DNA from: a virus
Strand: one strand, 5' to 3'
IMG/VR virus record: IMGVR_UViG_3300027963_000090
Location: 1-57,071 of that record
Length of the DNA stretch: 57,071 bases
Part shown: positions 1 through 8,295 of the stretch, piece after piece
How the letters are laid out: every line of letters begins with the position of its first letter
Position numbering within the stretch: the stretch's first letter is position 1
Notes under the pieces: generated by a model
Databases searched by the model: none
What the model saw: only the letters and a program-made list of their open reading frames with translations
What the model was told of the DNA's origin: nothing
Position numbers and translations under genes: made by a program

Positions 1-891
1 TCCTACTTTTTTGACTGTTTTGTCTGATTGCAACAGTGTTATTTCCAAACTGCTCTTGTCCTTTTGTAATTGTTTTAATTCATTGCTGAATTTGGTCCAT
101 TCTTCCAACTGTTGATGTGACACCAGTTCTTGTTCAATGTTAACTGCTTCCAACTCTGTGATGGACTTTTTAAGTTTTTCAATGTCTAAATTCTTTTGTG
201 TGTTCCAAATTTTTTCTTTGTTGCTCAATGAATTGATGGTCTCTTTGATCTTCTCATTGCTCATTTTTAAACCTTCCAAACGAGCATTTTCCATAGCTGT
301 GTCTTCTTTACTGACTCTGATCTTGTCTTTGAGCAATTCTGCTTTCTCGCTCAGCAGTGTGATGCCCAGTAATTGTTCAATGATATCTTTCTGATCGCTG
401 GCACTCATGCTTAAAAACGGTTCAGTGTAAGTGTTCAATGCCAATATGTGTTTGAACATGGAATGTGATAATCCCAACATGTGATTGATAGCAGCCTGAG
501 TCATACGACTGTCTCCTTGGCTCTCATCAGTGATCTCTTGTTCACTGTCATTGATAAAGTATCTCAGAGTGTTGGGACGTCTTCCCCTTTCAATGCGATA
601 TTTTATACCATCTTTCTCAAAAGTTAATGTGACCAACATGTTTTTATTGTTGGTCTTGTTGACTAAATTTTCTCTGCGTATTTTTGTGAGTGCTTCTCCA
701 AACAAACCATAACTCAGTGCATTGATCAGTGTGGTTTTACCAGTGCCGTTTCTGCTGCCAGCATCATCTCCACCTTGATCCAAATTCTCTCCCAACACCA
801 GGGTAAGTCTTTGATTGTCAAAATCCACTCCTTGGGTTTGATTGCCCACACTCATGAAATTTTTAACTGTTAGACTCTTAATTTTTATCAT
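1..891 (-). CDS. 46: gp46-like recombination endonuclease subunit (SbcC/Rad50 family), C-terminal part outside the window
   Basis: ATPase subunit of the gp46/gp47 (SbcCD, Rad50/Mre11-like) nuclease, which in T4 processes DNA ends for recombination-dependent replication and helps degrade host DNA. The reading frame is open from the ATG at 891 to the window edge (297 codons). Residues 45-54 are a Walker A motif, GSRNGTGKTT, inside the usual N-terminal half-ATPase domain. From about residue 160 the chain becomes rich in Lys, Glu and Leu, as expected for the start of the long coiled coil. The zinc hook, second coiled coil and Walker B/signature half lie beyond the window. The ATG overlaps the TGA of gp47 as ATGA (888-891), which implies translational coupling and equal expression of the two subunits. 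Family assignment is firm. Confidence 0.93.
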   Translation of the reverse strand, partial: MIKIKSLTVKNFMSVGNQTQGVDFDNQRLTLVLGENLDQGGDDAGSRNGTGKTTLINALSYGLFGEALTKIRRENLVNKTNNKNMLVTLTFEKDGIKYRIERGRRPNTLRYFINDSEQEITDESQGDSRMTQAAINHMLGLSHSMFKHILALNTYTEPFLSMSASDQKDIIEQLLGITLLSEKAELLKDKIRVSKEDTAMENARLEGLKMSNEKIKETINSLSNKEKIWNTQKNLDIEKLKKSITELEAVNIEQELVSHQQLEEWTKFSNELKQLQKDKSSLEITLLQSDKTVKKVG

Positions 892-1895
892 TGTAGATCT
901 CTGTAAATTTCCAGCAGTGTATTTTTGTTGTAACTGTCGGATTCTATGGCATTGATTTCTTTGCTGACTATTTCATCCACAGATTCAAAACGAGTGATAT
1001 CCAATGTACTGGTCATTTCATCGTCTTTTTTGCCTGGAATTAATACAATCTCTCTACAGTTGTAATCTTTTATAAAAGTTTCTTTGATAAAGCTGGCTTC
1101 TTCATAGCTAATGTCTATGTCCAGTGTGACCTGCAAATGCATTTTGGGTTTGATAATATTTTTGGCATTATTCAATAGCTCTCCGAGATTAACTTTTAGA
1201 TATCTAGGACAATTGAACCAGTTGATATATCTGGGAGTACCACCATGTTCCATAATCATCATGCCTCGTTGATCATCATTCACGTCAGCATAGTTGTGTG
1301 GCATAGGATTACCTATGTAATGTATATTTTTTGCTGTTTGACGTTTGTGAAAATGTCCAGTGAACACATATTCTTGACTCACAAAGTCACCAGTCTGTAT
1401 CAATCCCGTGTCTGGCATCTCTATCATGGCATTCATCAAAAAGTGTGGCAATTCAAAGTGACCAAACATATATCTACTTTTGATTTTTTTAATTTGTTTG
1501 TATTCATCACCCACCAACCAAGGCACCAAAGTGACATCATCTATGGTGGTGGTTTCTGTGACCACAGTGATGCCTGGAATAAATCTAGCAAACTCCACTG
1601 AATGAATATCTCGTTTGTCTTTGTAATATAAATCGTGATTACCAGGAAAGAAATAAAATTTTTCAAATGCTTTGCCCAGTTTTTCCAAACATTTGATGGA
1701 AATATCCATGGTCATCAAGTTCAATGAATTTCTATTGTGATGCCAATCACCACAGAATATACCAGTTTCGCAATTGTTTTGTTTGGCTTGGTCTATGTAC
1801 CAGTCCACAAATTCTTCGCAGTCCTGATTGTGTATCACACTGTTGCTTTTTAACCCAAAGTGTATGTCAGTGAACACTGCTGCTTTTTTAAACAT
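888..1895 (-). CDS. 47: gp47-like recombination endonuclease subunit (SbcD/Mre11 metallophosphoesterase)
   Basis: Nuclease subunit partnering gp46. The calcineurin-like phosphoesterase motifs are all visible: D10-I-H12 in the first strand, GDWHHN at about residues 49-54, GNHD at 85-88 and a late GHFHKR at about 180. Together these bind the two-metal centre. At 335 residues it is close to T4 gp47 (339). The ATG at 1895 is preceded on the minus strand by a strong AAGGAAG ribosome binding site and a sigma70-type promoter (separate entry). This suggests early or middle expression, in line with a replication and recombination role. It is first in the gp47-gp46 operon, with gp55 upstream on the same strand. 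Confidence 0.95.
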   Translation of the reverse strand: MFKKAAVFTDIHFGLKSNSVIHNQDCEEFVDWYIDQAKQNNCETGIFCGDWHHNRNSLNLMTMDISIKCLEKLGKAFEKFYFFPGNHDLYYKDKRDIHSVEFARFIPGITVVTETTTIDDVTLVPWLVGDEYKQIKKIKSRYMFGHFELPHFLMNAMIEMPDTGLIQTGDFVSQEYVFTGHFHKRQTAKNIHYIGNPMPHNYADVNDDQRGMMIMEHGGTPRYINWFNCPRYLKVNLGELLNNAKNIIKPKMHLQVTLDIDISYEEASFIKETFIKDYNCREIVLIPGKKDDEMTSTLDITRFESVDEIVSKEINAIESDSYNKNTLLEIYRDLQ

Positions 1896-1919
1896 TCAAA
1901 TATCTTCCTTTAAATTGAT

Positions 1920-1948
1920 ATTGTAAGGCAAAAATCAAAATAAGTCAA
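1920..1948 (-). promoter_or_regulatory. sigma70-type promoter for gp47-gp46
   Basis: Read on the minus strand: TTGACT (1948-1943), a 17-base spacer, then TACAAT (1925-1920). Transcription would start near 1913, followed by AAGGAAG and the gp47 ATG at 1895. Spacing and both hexamers fit a host-polymerase (early) promoter. Seen in sequence; activity is inferred. Confidence 0.7.
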
Positions 1949-1952
1949 TCTT

Positions 1953-2777
1953 TTAGGATTTCTTTTTAAATTCTCGATCAATGGCTTTGTCGTATGACTC
2001 TTTGTTCTGTCTAGTGGAACTAGGCATCATATCGTTCATTTCCATAATATCATCTCTAATATTTTGATTTCTTTTTTCGATATTGATAATTCTCACAAAT
2101 GAATTGGTCACTGCTGCTGTGTAATATGCAAATGGATTGTTAGACTTTGATTCATCAAATTGCAATCCAATTTGAGTCAGTTGCAGTATGGCCTGTCCTT
2201 GCATTTCATCATTGTAAGTGTAACCTCTCACATTGCCTCGGGTTCCATATCGTTCACATAGTTTCATCCACATCATGGCCAACTTGGCAGTGGGTTTTCC
2301 ACCTATTTTAGTAAACTTACCATTGTGCAAGCCACCTTCCCAATGACTTTTGCCCACGCACACAAGATTTTCTTTTTCATCATACTTCCAATGTTGGAAG
2401 GCAGGAAAGTTTACTTTAACTTTAGAGTCTGCTGAACTTTTGGGATTTTTTTTGCGTCCAGGTTCATTGGGTATGTGATCATAGGTCATCACTCTAAACA
2501 CCAAATCTTCTTTCTTAATTTTTTTATAATCCACTTCGCACTCAGACAACTTAACTTTTGGATCCACTGCTTTGCGTTTTTCAAACTCTTCCTGAGACAA
2601 TCGTTTGGCTCTAGCACGTTTAGCTTCTGCTATGGTTCTAACATTGATACGCTCCAATGAGGACACAATAGCATCGTATCTGTGATGTTCGTCTTTGATA
2701 TAACTGCAATAACTGTTCTTGGACTTATGTATTTCTTCCAGTAGATCTTTGTTATTAAGATAGTTGACTTTTTTCAT
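1953..2777 (-). CDS. 55: gp55-like late-transcription sigma factor
   Basis: Sigma factor that redirects host RNA polymerase to phage late promoters of the TATAAATA type, working with the sliding clamp and gp33 in T4. Recognition rests on the sigma region-2-like segment at about residues 214-240 (NPFAYYTAAVTNSFVRIIN, followed by EKR), which matches the core-binding part of the gp55 family, and on the basic C-terminus. At 274 residues it is much longer than T4 gp55 (185). The first ~100 residues are a highly charged Lys/Arg/Glu-rich extension of unknown role. The neighbourhood (gp46, gp47) is typical of T4-like phages. It has its own near-consensus early promoter directly upstream, as expected for a gene that must act before late transcription. 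The late motifs across this window (ATAAATA/CTAAATA) are its expected targets. Confidence 0.82.
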   Translation of the reverse strand: MKKVNYLNNKDLLEEIHKSKNSYCSYIKDEHHRYDAIVSSLERINVRTIAEAKRARAKRLSQEEFEKRKAVDPKVKLSECEVDYKKIKKEDLVFRVMTYDHIPNEPGRKKNPKSSADSKVKVNFPAFQHWKYDEKENLVCVGKSHWEGGLHNGKFTKIGGKPTAKLAMMWMKLCERYGTRGNVRGYTYNDEMQGQAILQLTQIGLQFDESKSNNPFAYYTAAVTNSFVRIINIEKRNQNIRDDIMEMNDMMPSSTRQNKESYDKAIDREFKKKS

Positions 2778-2801
2778 GCAAATCCTATGTAATTAGCCTT
2801 C

Positions 2802-2830
2802 AGTATAAACTACGCAGTTAATTTTGTCAA
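2802..2830 (-). promoter_or_regulatory. sigma70-type early promoter of the gp55 gene
   Basis: Read on the minus strand: TTGACA (2830-2825), a 17-base spacer, TATACT (2807-2802), then AGGA upstream of the gp55 ATG at 2777. The -35 box is a perfect consensus. Its outer end coincides with the first base of the plus-strand late motif ATAAATA (2830-2836), so the two promoters are back to back. Confidence 0.78.
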
Positions 2831-2836
2831 TAAATA
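2830..2836 (+). promoter_or_regulatory. T4-type late promoter (ATAAATA) of the tail/baseplate operon
   Basis: The motif is followed by CTTAAG. T4 late promoters place TATAAATA at -13 to -6, so +1 falls near 2842. That gives a 14-base leader containing AAAAGG before the gp48-like ATG at 2856. Confidence 0.7.
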
Positions 2837-2855
2837 CTTAAGAAAAGGTAACCAT

Positions 2856-3749
2856 ATGGCAATACCAGATTATTCAAGTCAGTACTCACAAAAAAACGGA
2901 GCATCCTATGTGAATGACCTTGTGGGCAGCGATCCCACCAGCATCACAGGCTATGCTAGCAAAGCAGCCGCTGCGGTTACAGATTTTGCCAATCCACAAA
3001 ATTTTGGATCAATCACCAGATCTGTGGCAGCCAGTTTACCATTTAATGGCATGGCAGCATCAAAATCATTAACTCAAGCTCAAGGTGCCAGCAAACCTGG
3101 TGAACAGGATTGGCGTGTTAAATTAAGTGTGCCAGATAATTTTAGATCCAGTCCTTTAATAGAACCGTTGCTTAAAACTGGAGGATTTACTTTTCCGTTC
3201 ACACCATCAATCATCATGAGTCAATCAGCCAACTACACAGGTCATAATCCTGCACATACCAATTATGCAATGAATTCTTTTAATTACAGCAACGTAGAAC
3301 AAATAACAATTAATGGAGATTTTTTTGTGCAGAATGGTTTGGAAGCACAATATTGGATAGCTGCAGTACATTATTTGAGAAGTGTTACTAAAATGCGTTA
3401 TGGAGAAGGTAGTTCAGATGCGGGATCTCCACCACCGGTGGTTTTATTGAATGGTTATGGAGATTTTGTTTTTAAAAATCTTCCTGTGGTGGTATCAAAT
3501 TTTCAGGTGGAGTTGCCTGCAGATGTGGATTATATCAGCGCCGAACTGTCAAATGCAGGAGATGCTGCATACACTGATTATGGACCAGGTGCTGCTACTG
3601 AAACCAAATCCAATGTGGGATGGGCACCAGCACAGAGTCAACTCACAGTGCAATTAATGCCACAATTTAGCAGAGCATCTGTGTCACAATTTAATATGGA
3701 TGATTTTGTGAACGGCAAATATGTTAGAGGCTCTGGAGGATTTATCTAA
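2856..3749 (+). CDS. baseplate tail-tube cap/initiator protein (gp48/gp54 family)
   Basis: Structural protein expected at the junction of baseplate and tail tube. The first ~90 residues are Ala/Ser-rich and probably flexible. The middle (about 110-240) has a tail-tube-like pattern: an FPFTP segment, a Tyr/Asn-rich strand region, a conserved-looking EAQYWIAAVHYLRSVTKM helix at about 168-185, then a beta-rich stretch ending near a Pro-Ala-Asp-Val-Asp loop. The context, first gene of the operon and immediately before gp53, matches T4-like marine phages in which this slot is annotated gp48. I cannot separate gp48 from gp54 by eye. The ATG at 2856 follows AAAAGG and a late promoter. The stop overlaps the next ATG as TAATG. 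Confidence 0.6.
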   Translation: MAIPDYSSQYSQKNGASYVNDLVGSDPTSITGYASKAAAAVTDFANPQNFGSITRSVAASLPFNGMAASKSLTQAQGASKPGEQDWRVKLSVPDNFRSSPLIEPLLKTGGFTFPFTPSIIMSQSANYTGHNPAHTNYAMNSFNYSNVEQITINGDFFVQNGLEAQYWIAAVHYLRSVTKMRYGEGSSDAGSPPPVVLLNGYGDFVFKNLPVVVSNFQVELPADVDYISAELSNAGDAAYTDYGPGAATETKSNVGWAPAQSQLTVQLMPQFSRASVSQFNMDDFVNGKYVRGSGGFI

Positions 3750-4051
3750 TGGTTAATTACAAAGGAACCAGTCCTTGGTTTGCAACACCGTTGGTGAATG
3801 ATCAATATTTGGATTTACTTTCTATCAGACCCATTCCAGCCACAGCAGATGATGTGTTATGGACAGTGTCAGTGCAATACAATCACAGACCAGATCTGTT
3901 GGCATATGACTTGTACGGATCTTCCAAACTGTGGTGGGTGTTTGCACAGAGAAACATGGATACAATCAAAGATCCCATATATGACTTGGTTGCAGGTTTA
4001 AAAATTTATCTTCCACAAGGACCCAAACTAAGACAATCTTTAGGAATATAA
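3749..4051 (+). CDS. 53: gp53-like baseplate wedge subunit
   Basis: Short baseplate wedge protein (100 residues; T4 gp53 is 196) that in T4 helps join wedges around the hub. The core YNHRPDLLAYDLYGSSKLWW followed by VFAQRN (about residues 44-69) is the gp53 signature: a LysM-like module with the DLYG...WW pattern. The downstream Asp-Pro-Ile-Tyr-Asp-Leu stretch and the IYLP near the end also fit. It starts at the ATG overlapping the upstream stop (TAATG, 3747-3751), so translation is probably coupled. It is shorter than T4 gp53 because only the core domain is present. Confidence 0.82.
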   Translation: MVNYKGTSPWFATPLVNDQYLDLLSIRPIPATADDVLWTVSVQYNHRPDLLAYDLYGSSKLWWVFAQRNMDTIKDPIYDLVAGLKIYLPQGPKLRQSLGI

Positions 4052-4054
4052 TCC

Positions 4055-6280
4055 ATGCCTATAGATGCCACTAATAATATAACAGTTCGATCCCCAGAAG
4101 ATACATTTGGATCTTCCACAGAAGATGAAATTCAAAGAACCACAGTGGATGCCAACAACGCTGAGTTATTTCCCAATAAAATTCCTAATCCTTTACACAA
4201 TTATAATTCATTCAACACCATATTCACTCTAGCATGTCTTACTCCGGAAGAAATGAATTTTCCGTATAGACTGCGTGTGCAATCTCCCTCAGTAACTATT
4301 TTACGCAGTGGTGGATCTGGAGTTTCTAAACTTTCCACATTGTATGATTTGGATTTTGATGGTGGTGGATCCACTGGAATTCGTAGAGAATATTTTATTA
4401 ATAATGTTCAAATTAAATCATACTTGGCTCCCAGTGAAAAAAGCATGACCAATGCCAACAAAATAGATTTCACAGTGTTTGAACCTTACAGCATGGGAAC
4501 TTTTATAGAGACCATTAGACTGTGTGCTGTGAAAGCAGGCTATAAAAATTATACTCAAGCACCTTATTGTCTTATTATGGAATTTGTAGGAATAGATTTA
4601 AACAATAAATTAGTGAACATAACTGATCAAAACAGCAGCAGCACCAAAAGAATCATACCCATACTGTTTTCTCAAATTAATTTTACTGCTGATCAATCAG
4701 GAGCCACGTATCAAGTGAGTGCCATAGCACAAAGCGAATATGCCATGCGTAATACAGTTCAAAGTATTCCAAATGATGTGACTCTTCGTGGATTTACAGT
4801 TCAACATTTTTTGCAGAATTATTTGCAACAGGAACTCAACAAAGATAAACAAAAGAAAAATAAACAGGATCAAAAAAAACCCACAATAATTGATGATATT
4901 ATTATTAATTTTCCCAAACAAGATCAATTAAATTCACAGAGTACTAGAACTGGGTTTTCCAAACAATCCGACAAAGCCACGTATGACCCTAATGAACAAA
5001 GAACACAACTAGTGGGCACAGGCACAGAAGTGTTCAGCTACAATACAGGTATATCATATTTTCAATCAATTGAGTCAATGAATAATATTGGTAAAGCAAA
5101 AATGAATTTTACAGATGATCAAACAAAAAATGTTTTAACTGACGATGAAAAAACACTTTGGGACAGCAAGAAAAAAATATCAAAAGCTAGTCAAATAAAA
5201 TCAACCAAAGAAGGATCGTTGGCATTTAAAAAAATGGCACGCATAGAAGACATAATCACTAACGTGATACTATACAGCGATTATGCCACATCTTTGTTGG
5301 GAGACAGTGATGCTAACGGATTCAAAAACTGGTTCAAAGTGGTTCCCAGAGTGTTTTATATCAATGATCCTGAAATATTGGAAAAAACAGCAGCTTATCC
5401 TAAATTGATTGTGTTTGATGTGATTGAACACAAAGTGCATGAATCACTGTTTGTTAAACCTAATAAAAAAACCAACGTGCAAAAAATCAATAACTTTGTT
5501 GTGAAAGAATATGATTATCTGTTTACAGGAAAAAATTTAGACGTGTTAAAATTTGACATACAAATTAACACTGCATTGGTTGCACAATTGCCCAGCGATC
5601 ATGCCGATTCCAAAGAAGATCCCAATAAAAAAACCAAAGCTGAAAAAGAAACACAGTCCAATATAGACAACAGCAAGGGTGATACCATAAAGAACAACAC
5701 AGGATCTGGAATATCAGTGACCAATATGTTTTACAGTCCTAGAAAAGCCACCATGGAAGCCGTGGGTGAACTGAGCACTGAACAAAAATTAGCATTGGAA
5801 TTTCATGATTTTATAACCACAGGAGGAATTGCATTTGCACAGGCAAATTTGACCATACTGGGTGATCCTTATTTTATTGCTGACAGCGGCATAGGCAATT
5901 ACTATGCACAAATGGCAAAAAATGCAAATGGAACCATTTCATTTATCAACAAAGACGGCAGTATGGATCCAAACTTTACCACCATATACATTGTGTTGAA
6001 CTTTAGAACTCCCATTGATTACGCCAGCAACGGACAAACCATATTCAAAGACACAGCCAGTCAATTGAATAAAAATTTTGTAAAATTGGATCAATTCAGC
6101 GGAGTGTTTAGAGTGAGCGAATTGGAAAATATTTTTGAAAATGGTGTATTTAGACAGGAATTACAATTACAAAGAGTTGCCAATCAAGAAATTCCAGATG
6201 ATAAATCTGTAAAAGCATTGGGAGGCAGCAATGCCTTGAATGCTGTTGGTACAACATTTGAAGGAGATGGTTCAGCATAA
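4055..6280 (+). CDS. putative baseplate hub / virion structural protein (gp27 position)
   Basis: A 741-residue protein in the place expected for a hub partner of the gp5 spike: it lies between gp53 and gp5 and its stop overlaps the gp5 ATG (TAATG). The N-terminal half (about 90-235) is beta-rich with a segment resembling tail-hub proteins (FEPYSMGTFIETIRLCAVKA near 148-167, followed by GYKNY and a YCLIMEFVG strand). A Lys/Gln-rich, probably disordered linker sits at about 260-275 and another near 510-545. The C-terminal part (about 580-720) is again beta-rich. I recognise it as the kind of large structural protein found here in cyanophages and pelagiphages. The gp27-like role is inferred from position; I saw no decisive motif. 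Confidence 0.55.
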   Translation: MPIDATNNITVRSPEDTFGSSTEDEIQRTTVDANNAELFPNKIPNPLHNYNSFNTIFTLACLTPEEMNFPYRLRVQSPSVTILRSGGSGVSKLSTLYDLDFDGGGSTGIRREYFINNVQIKSYLAPSEKSMTNANKIDFTVFEPYSMGTFIETIRLCAVKAGYKNYTQAPYCLIMEFVGIDLNNKLVNITDQNSSSTKRIIPILFSQINFTADQSGATYQVSAIAQSEYAMRNTVQSIPNDVTLRGFTVQHFLQNYLQQELNKDKQKKNKQDQKKPTIIDDIIINFPKQDQLNSQSTRTGFSKQSDKATYDPNEQRTQLVGTGTEVFSYNTGISYFQSIESMNNIGKAKMNFTDDQTKNVLTDDEKTLWDSKKKISKASQIKSTKEGSLAFKKMARIEDIITNVILYSDYATSLLGDSDANGFKNWFKVVPRVFYINDPEILEKTAAYPKLIVFDVIEHKVHESLFVKPNKKTNVQKINNFVVKEYDYLFTGKNLDVLKFDIQINTALVAQLPSDHADSKEDPNKKTKAEKETQSNIDNSKGDTIKNNTGSGISVTNMFYSPRKATMEAVGELSTEQKLALEFHDFITTGGIAFAQANLTILGDPYFIADSGIGNYYAQMAKNANGTISFINKDGSMDPNFTTIYIVLNFRTPIDYASNGQTIFKDTASQLNKNFVKLDQFSGVFRVSELENIFENGVFRQELQLQRVANQEIPDDKSVKALGGSNALNAVGTTFEGDGSA

Positions 6281-7779
6281 TGTTTTCAATAGATAAAAGA
6301 TCTGGCAAAAATAGAATAATGAAAAGTCCTGGACCTTATGAGGCCGTGGTAACCAGTCATTTGGATGGCAAATATTCCGGCACACTGGAAGTGGAGTTGT
6401 TAAGGTCCAATGATCCAGGCAACGAAACAGATGCAGTGAATCAGCGTGTACAAGTGAGATATCTAAATCCATTCTATGGCGTGACCAATTATGATGGTGT
6501 GACTAAAAATAATGATTATGCCAGCAGCCAACAAAGTTATGGCATGTGGTTCATACCACCAGACTTAGGCAACACAGTGCTGGTGATATTTGTGGAAGGC
6601 AACATCAACAAAGGTTATTGGTTTGGTTGTGTGCAGGCAGAAAATCAAAATTTTATGATTCCAGATGGTAGAGCTGCAACCACATACACAGATATTACTG
6701 ACAATGAAGATTTAGCAGGTAAAAAATTACCTGTGGGTGAATACAACAAAGAACTATTGGAAAATTTAAAAAACTTAACTGATTCCACTAAAAATTTAAA
6801 ACCCATCAATCAACAATTTGTGGATATATTGAACAATCAAGGATTGCTGGAAGATGAAACCAGAGGGTTAACAACCAGCAGTGCAAGACGAGAAGCACCC
6901 AGTATGGTGTTTGGAGTGAGCACTCCAGGACCATTGGACAAACGCGGCAATGCCAGAGGCAAAGGTGGTAGATATTATTCTAGATTGGGTGGCAGCAGTA
7001 TTGTAATGGATGATGGAGATGATAAATTTTTGCGTAAAACTTCAGCTGCTGAAGGTCCTTCAGACTATGTGAATAAAATCACTGCTGATGAAGAAGAAAC
7101 AGCAGATGAAACCATACCTCACAATGAATTAGTACGTATTAGAACCAGAACAGGTCATCAAATATTGTTGCACAATTCAGAAGATTTGATCTACATTGGC
7201 AATGCCAAAGGTACCACTTGGATAGAATTAACAGCCAATGGCAAAATAGATGTGTATGCCAAAGACAGCATTAGTTTTCACACAGAAACAGATTTTAATT
7301 TTAAGGCTAACAGAGATGTGAATATTGAAGCGGATCGCAATGTGAATATCAAAGCATTGAACAATGTGCAAATAGAAAGCAGTCAAAATTTAAATCTAGT
7401 GATAGGTGCTGATGGGTTTATAACCACAGGATCTAATTTGAATGTGAACAGTGCCAATAATTATTTCACATCTACCAGTGAAACTCATATTAAAAGTGAT
7501 GTTCAATACAGTTCAGGATCAGCAGCCTATTCAAATTTTCCAACAGGCGGAACAGCTGACGCTACCGCTGCAGGCAGTGCTTCCACTCTCAACACATTTA
7601 CTAATCCTGGAGAAAATTTAGAAAACATAATGAAACGTGTGCCACAGCATGAACCTTGGCCACAGCATGAAAACTTAAATCCCAATAATGTTAGTAATAA
7701 TTTAACAGACAGAGAAAATCCTGACAATATCATCGATTCCTCTTTAACTCAGATAAAAGACACTTTTACAAAAAATTAA
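6280..7779 (+). CDS. 5: gp5-like baseplate central spike protein, without a visible lysozyme domain
   Basis: Central spike of the baseplate. Residues ~12-130 look like the OB-fold domain that sits on the hub (YEAVVTSHLDGKYSGTLEV, then FIPPDLGNTVLVIFVEG). Residues ~285-400 are a VgrG/gp5-type beta-prism region of short repeats: IELTANGKIDVYAKDSISF, then NVNIEADRNVNIKALNNVQI. T4 gp5 (575 residues) carries a T4-lysozyme domain between these parts. Here the middle (about 135-280) is a low-complexity, charged linker with no Glu-Asp-Thr lysozyme motif, so peptidoglycan cleavage must come from elsewhere or not be needed. The C-terminus (from ~410) is a Ser/Thr/Asn-rich tail. It starts at the ATG overlapping the upstream stop. 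Confidence 0.8.
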   Translation: MFSIDKRSGKNRIMKSPGPYEAVVTSHLDGKYSGTLEVELLRSNDPGNETDAVNQRVQVRYLNPFYGVTNYDGVTKNNDYASSQQSYGMWFIPPDLGNTVLVIFVEGNINKGYWFGCVQAENQNFMIPDGRAATTYTDITDNEDLAGKKLPVGEYNKELLENLKNLTDSTKNLKPINQQFVDILNNQGLLEDETRGLTTSSARREAPSMVFGVSTPGPLDKRGNARGKGGRYYSRLGGSSIVMDDGDDKFLRKTSAAEGPSDYVNKITADEEETADETIPHNELVRIRTRTGHQILLHNSEDLIYIGNAKGTTWIELTANGKIDVYAKDSISFHTETDFNFKANRDVNIEADRNVNIKALNNVQIESSQNLNLVIGADGFITTGSNLNVNSANNYFTSTSETHIKSDVQYSSGSAAYSNFPTGGTADATAAGSASTLNTFTNPGENLENIMKRVPQHEPWPQHENLNPNNVSNNLTDRENPDNIIDSSLTQIKDTFTKN

Positions 7780-7782
7780 CGA

Positions 7783-7789
7783 ATAAATA
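7783..7789 (+). promoter_or_regulatory. T4-type late motif exactly 5 bases before the gp25 ATG
   Basis: ATAAATA at 7783-7789, then five bases, then ATG at 7795. If this is a late promoter with T4 geometry (motif ending at -6), +1 is the A of the start codon and the mRNA is leaderless. No Shine-Dalgarno sequence is visible before this ATG. Chance occurrence in AT-rich DNA is the alternative. Confidence 0.45.
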
Positions 7790-7794
7790 TTCAT

Positions 7795-8241
7795 ATGAGC
7801 ACCAAAGAAAAAAAACTATACAAAGACATCACAGTCCGAGCCAATAAAGCACCCTCAGCACCTTTGGGTCCTAGAGCCTACAGAGGCACCAGCACTGTGG
7901 ATCCCAATGCCAACAGTTTTAATCTGTATGACATAGCACTGATCAAGCAAGATCTAATCAATTACTTTCATATACGCCAAGGGGAAAAATTAGAAAATCC
8001 TGAATTTGGTACCATTATTTGGGACGCACTGTTTGAACCTTTGACAGAAAGTATGAAACAAGCCATCATTAATAATGTCACACAGATCGTTAACTACGAC
8101 CCTAGAGTACAAGTAAACAGTGTGACTGTGGACTCTTATGAGAGTGGCATACAAATTGAGTGTGAACTTACCTACCTTCCTTACAATATTTCCCAAAGTA
8201 TGCGTTTAAAATTTGATGAAAACCAAGGATTAATCAGCTAG
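7795..8241 (+). CDS. 25: gp25-like baseplate wedge subunit
   Basis: Inner baseplate wedge protein of the GPW/gp25 family, conserved in all contractile injection systems, where it joins the wedge to the sheath and hub. The family signature is clear at about residues 45-80: IKQDLINYFHIRQGEKLENP, then EFGTIIWDALFEPLTE. It is followed by the I-x-x-Y-DPR-V stretch (about 100-107) and a C-terminal beta-hairpin. At 148 residues it is slightly longer than T4 gp25 (132) because of a ~25-residue basic N-terminal extension. No alternative start lies downstream within the extension, and no ribosome binding site is visible before ATG 7795. The sequence directly upstream is a late-promoter-like motif. Confidence 0.92.
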   Translation: MSTKEKKLYKDITVRANKAPSAPLGPRAYRGTSTVDPNANSFNLYDIALIKQDLINYFHIRQGEKLENPEFGTIIWDALFEPLTESMKQAIINNVTQIVNYDPRVQVNSVTVDSYESGIQIECELTYLPYNISQSMRLKFDENQGLIS

Positions 8242-8268
8242 AATTAACTGAGCATTTAATCAAACCTA

Positions 8269-8275
8269 ATAAATA
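8269..8275 (+). promoter_or_regulatory. T4-type late promoter for gp6
   Basis: ATAAATA in the 54-base gap between gp25 and gp6. Predicted +1 is near 8281, giving a 15-base leader with GGA five bases before the gp6 ATG at 8296. Confidence 0.65.
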
Positions 8276-8295
8276 AGTTCATACAATGGAAACTT

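Noticed and set aside
1245-1601. Open frame on the plus strand inside gp47
   Set aside because: It is the shadow of a strongly conserved gene on the other strand, has no ribosome binding site and encodes no recognisable protein. The same applies to the other antisense frames in gp46, gp55, the fibres and the giant protein.
2856-3749. Naming the first tail gene definitely gp48 or gp54
   Set aside because: Both are tail-tube-like baseplate proteins; I cannot separate them without a profile search.
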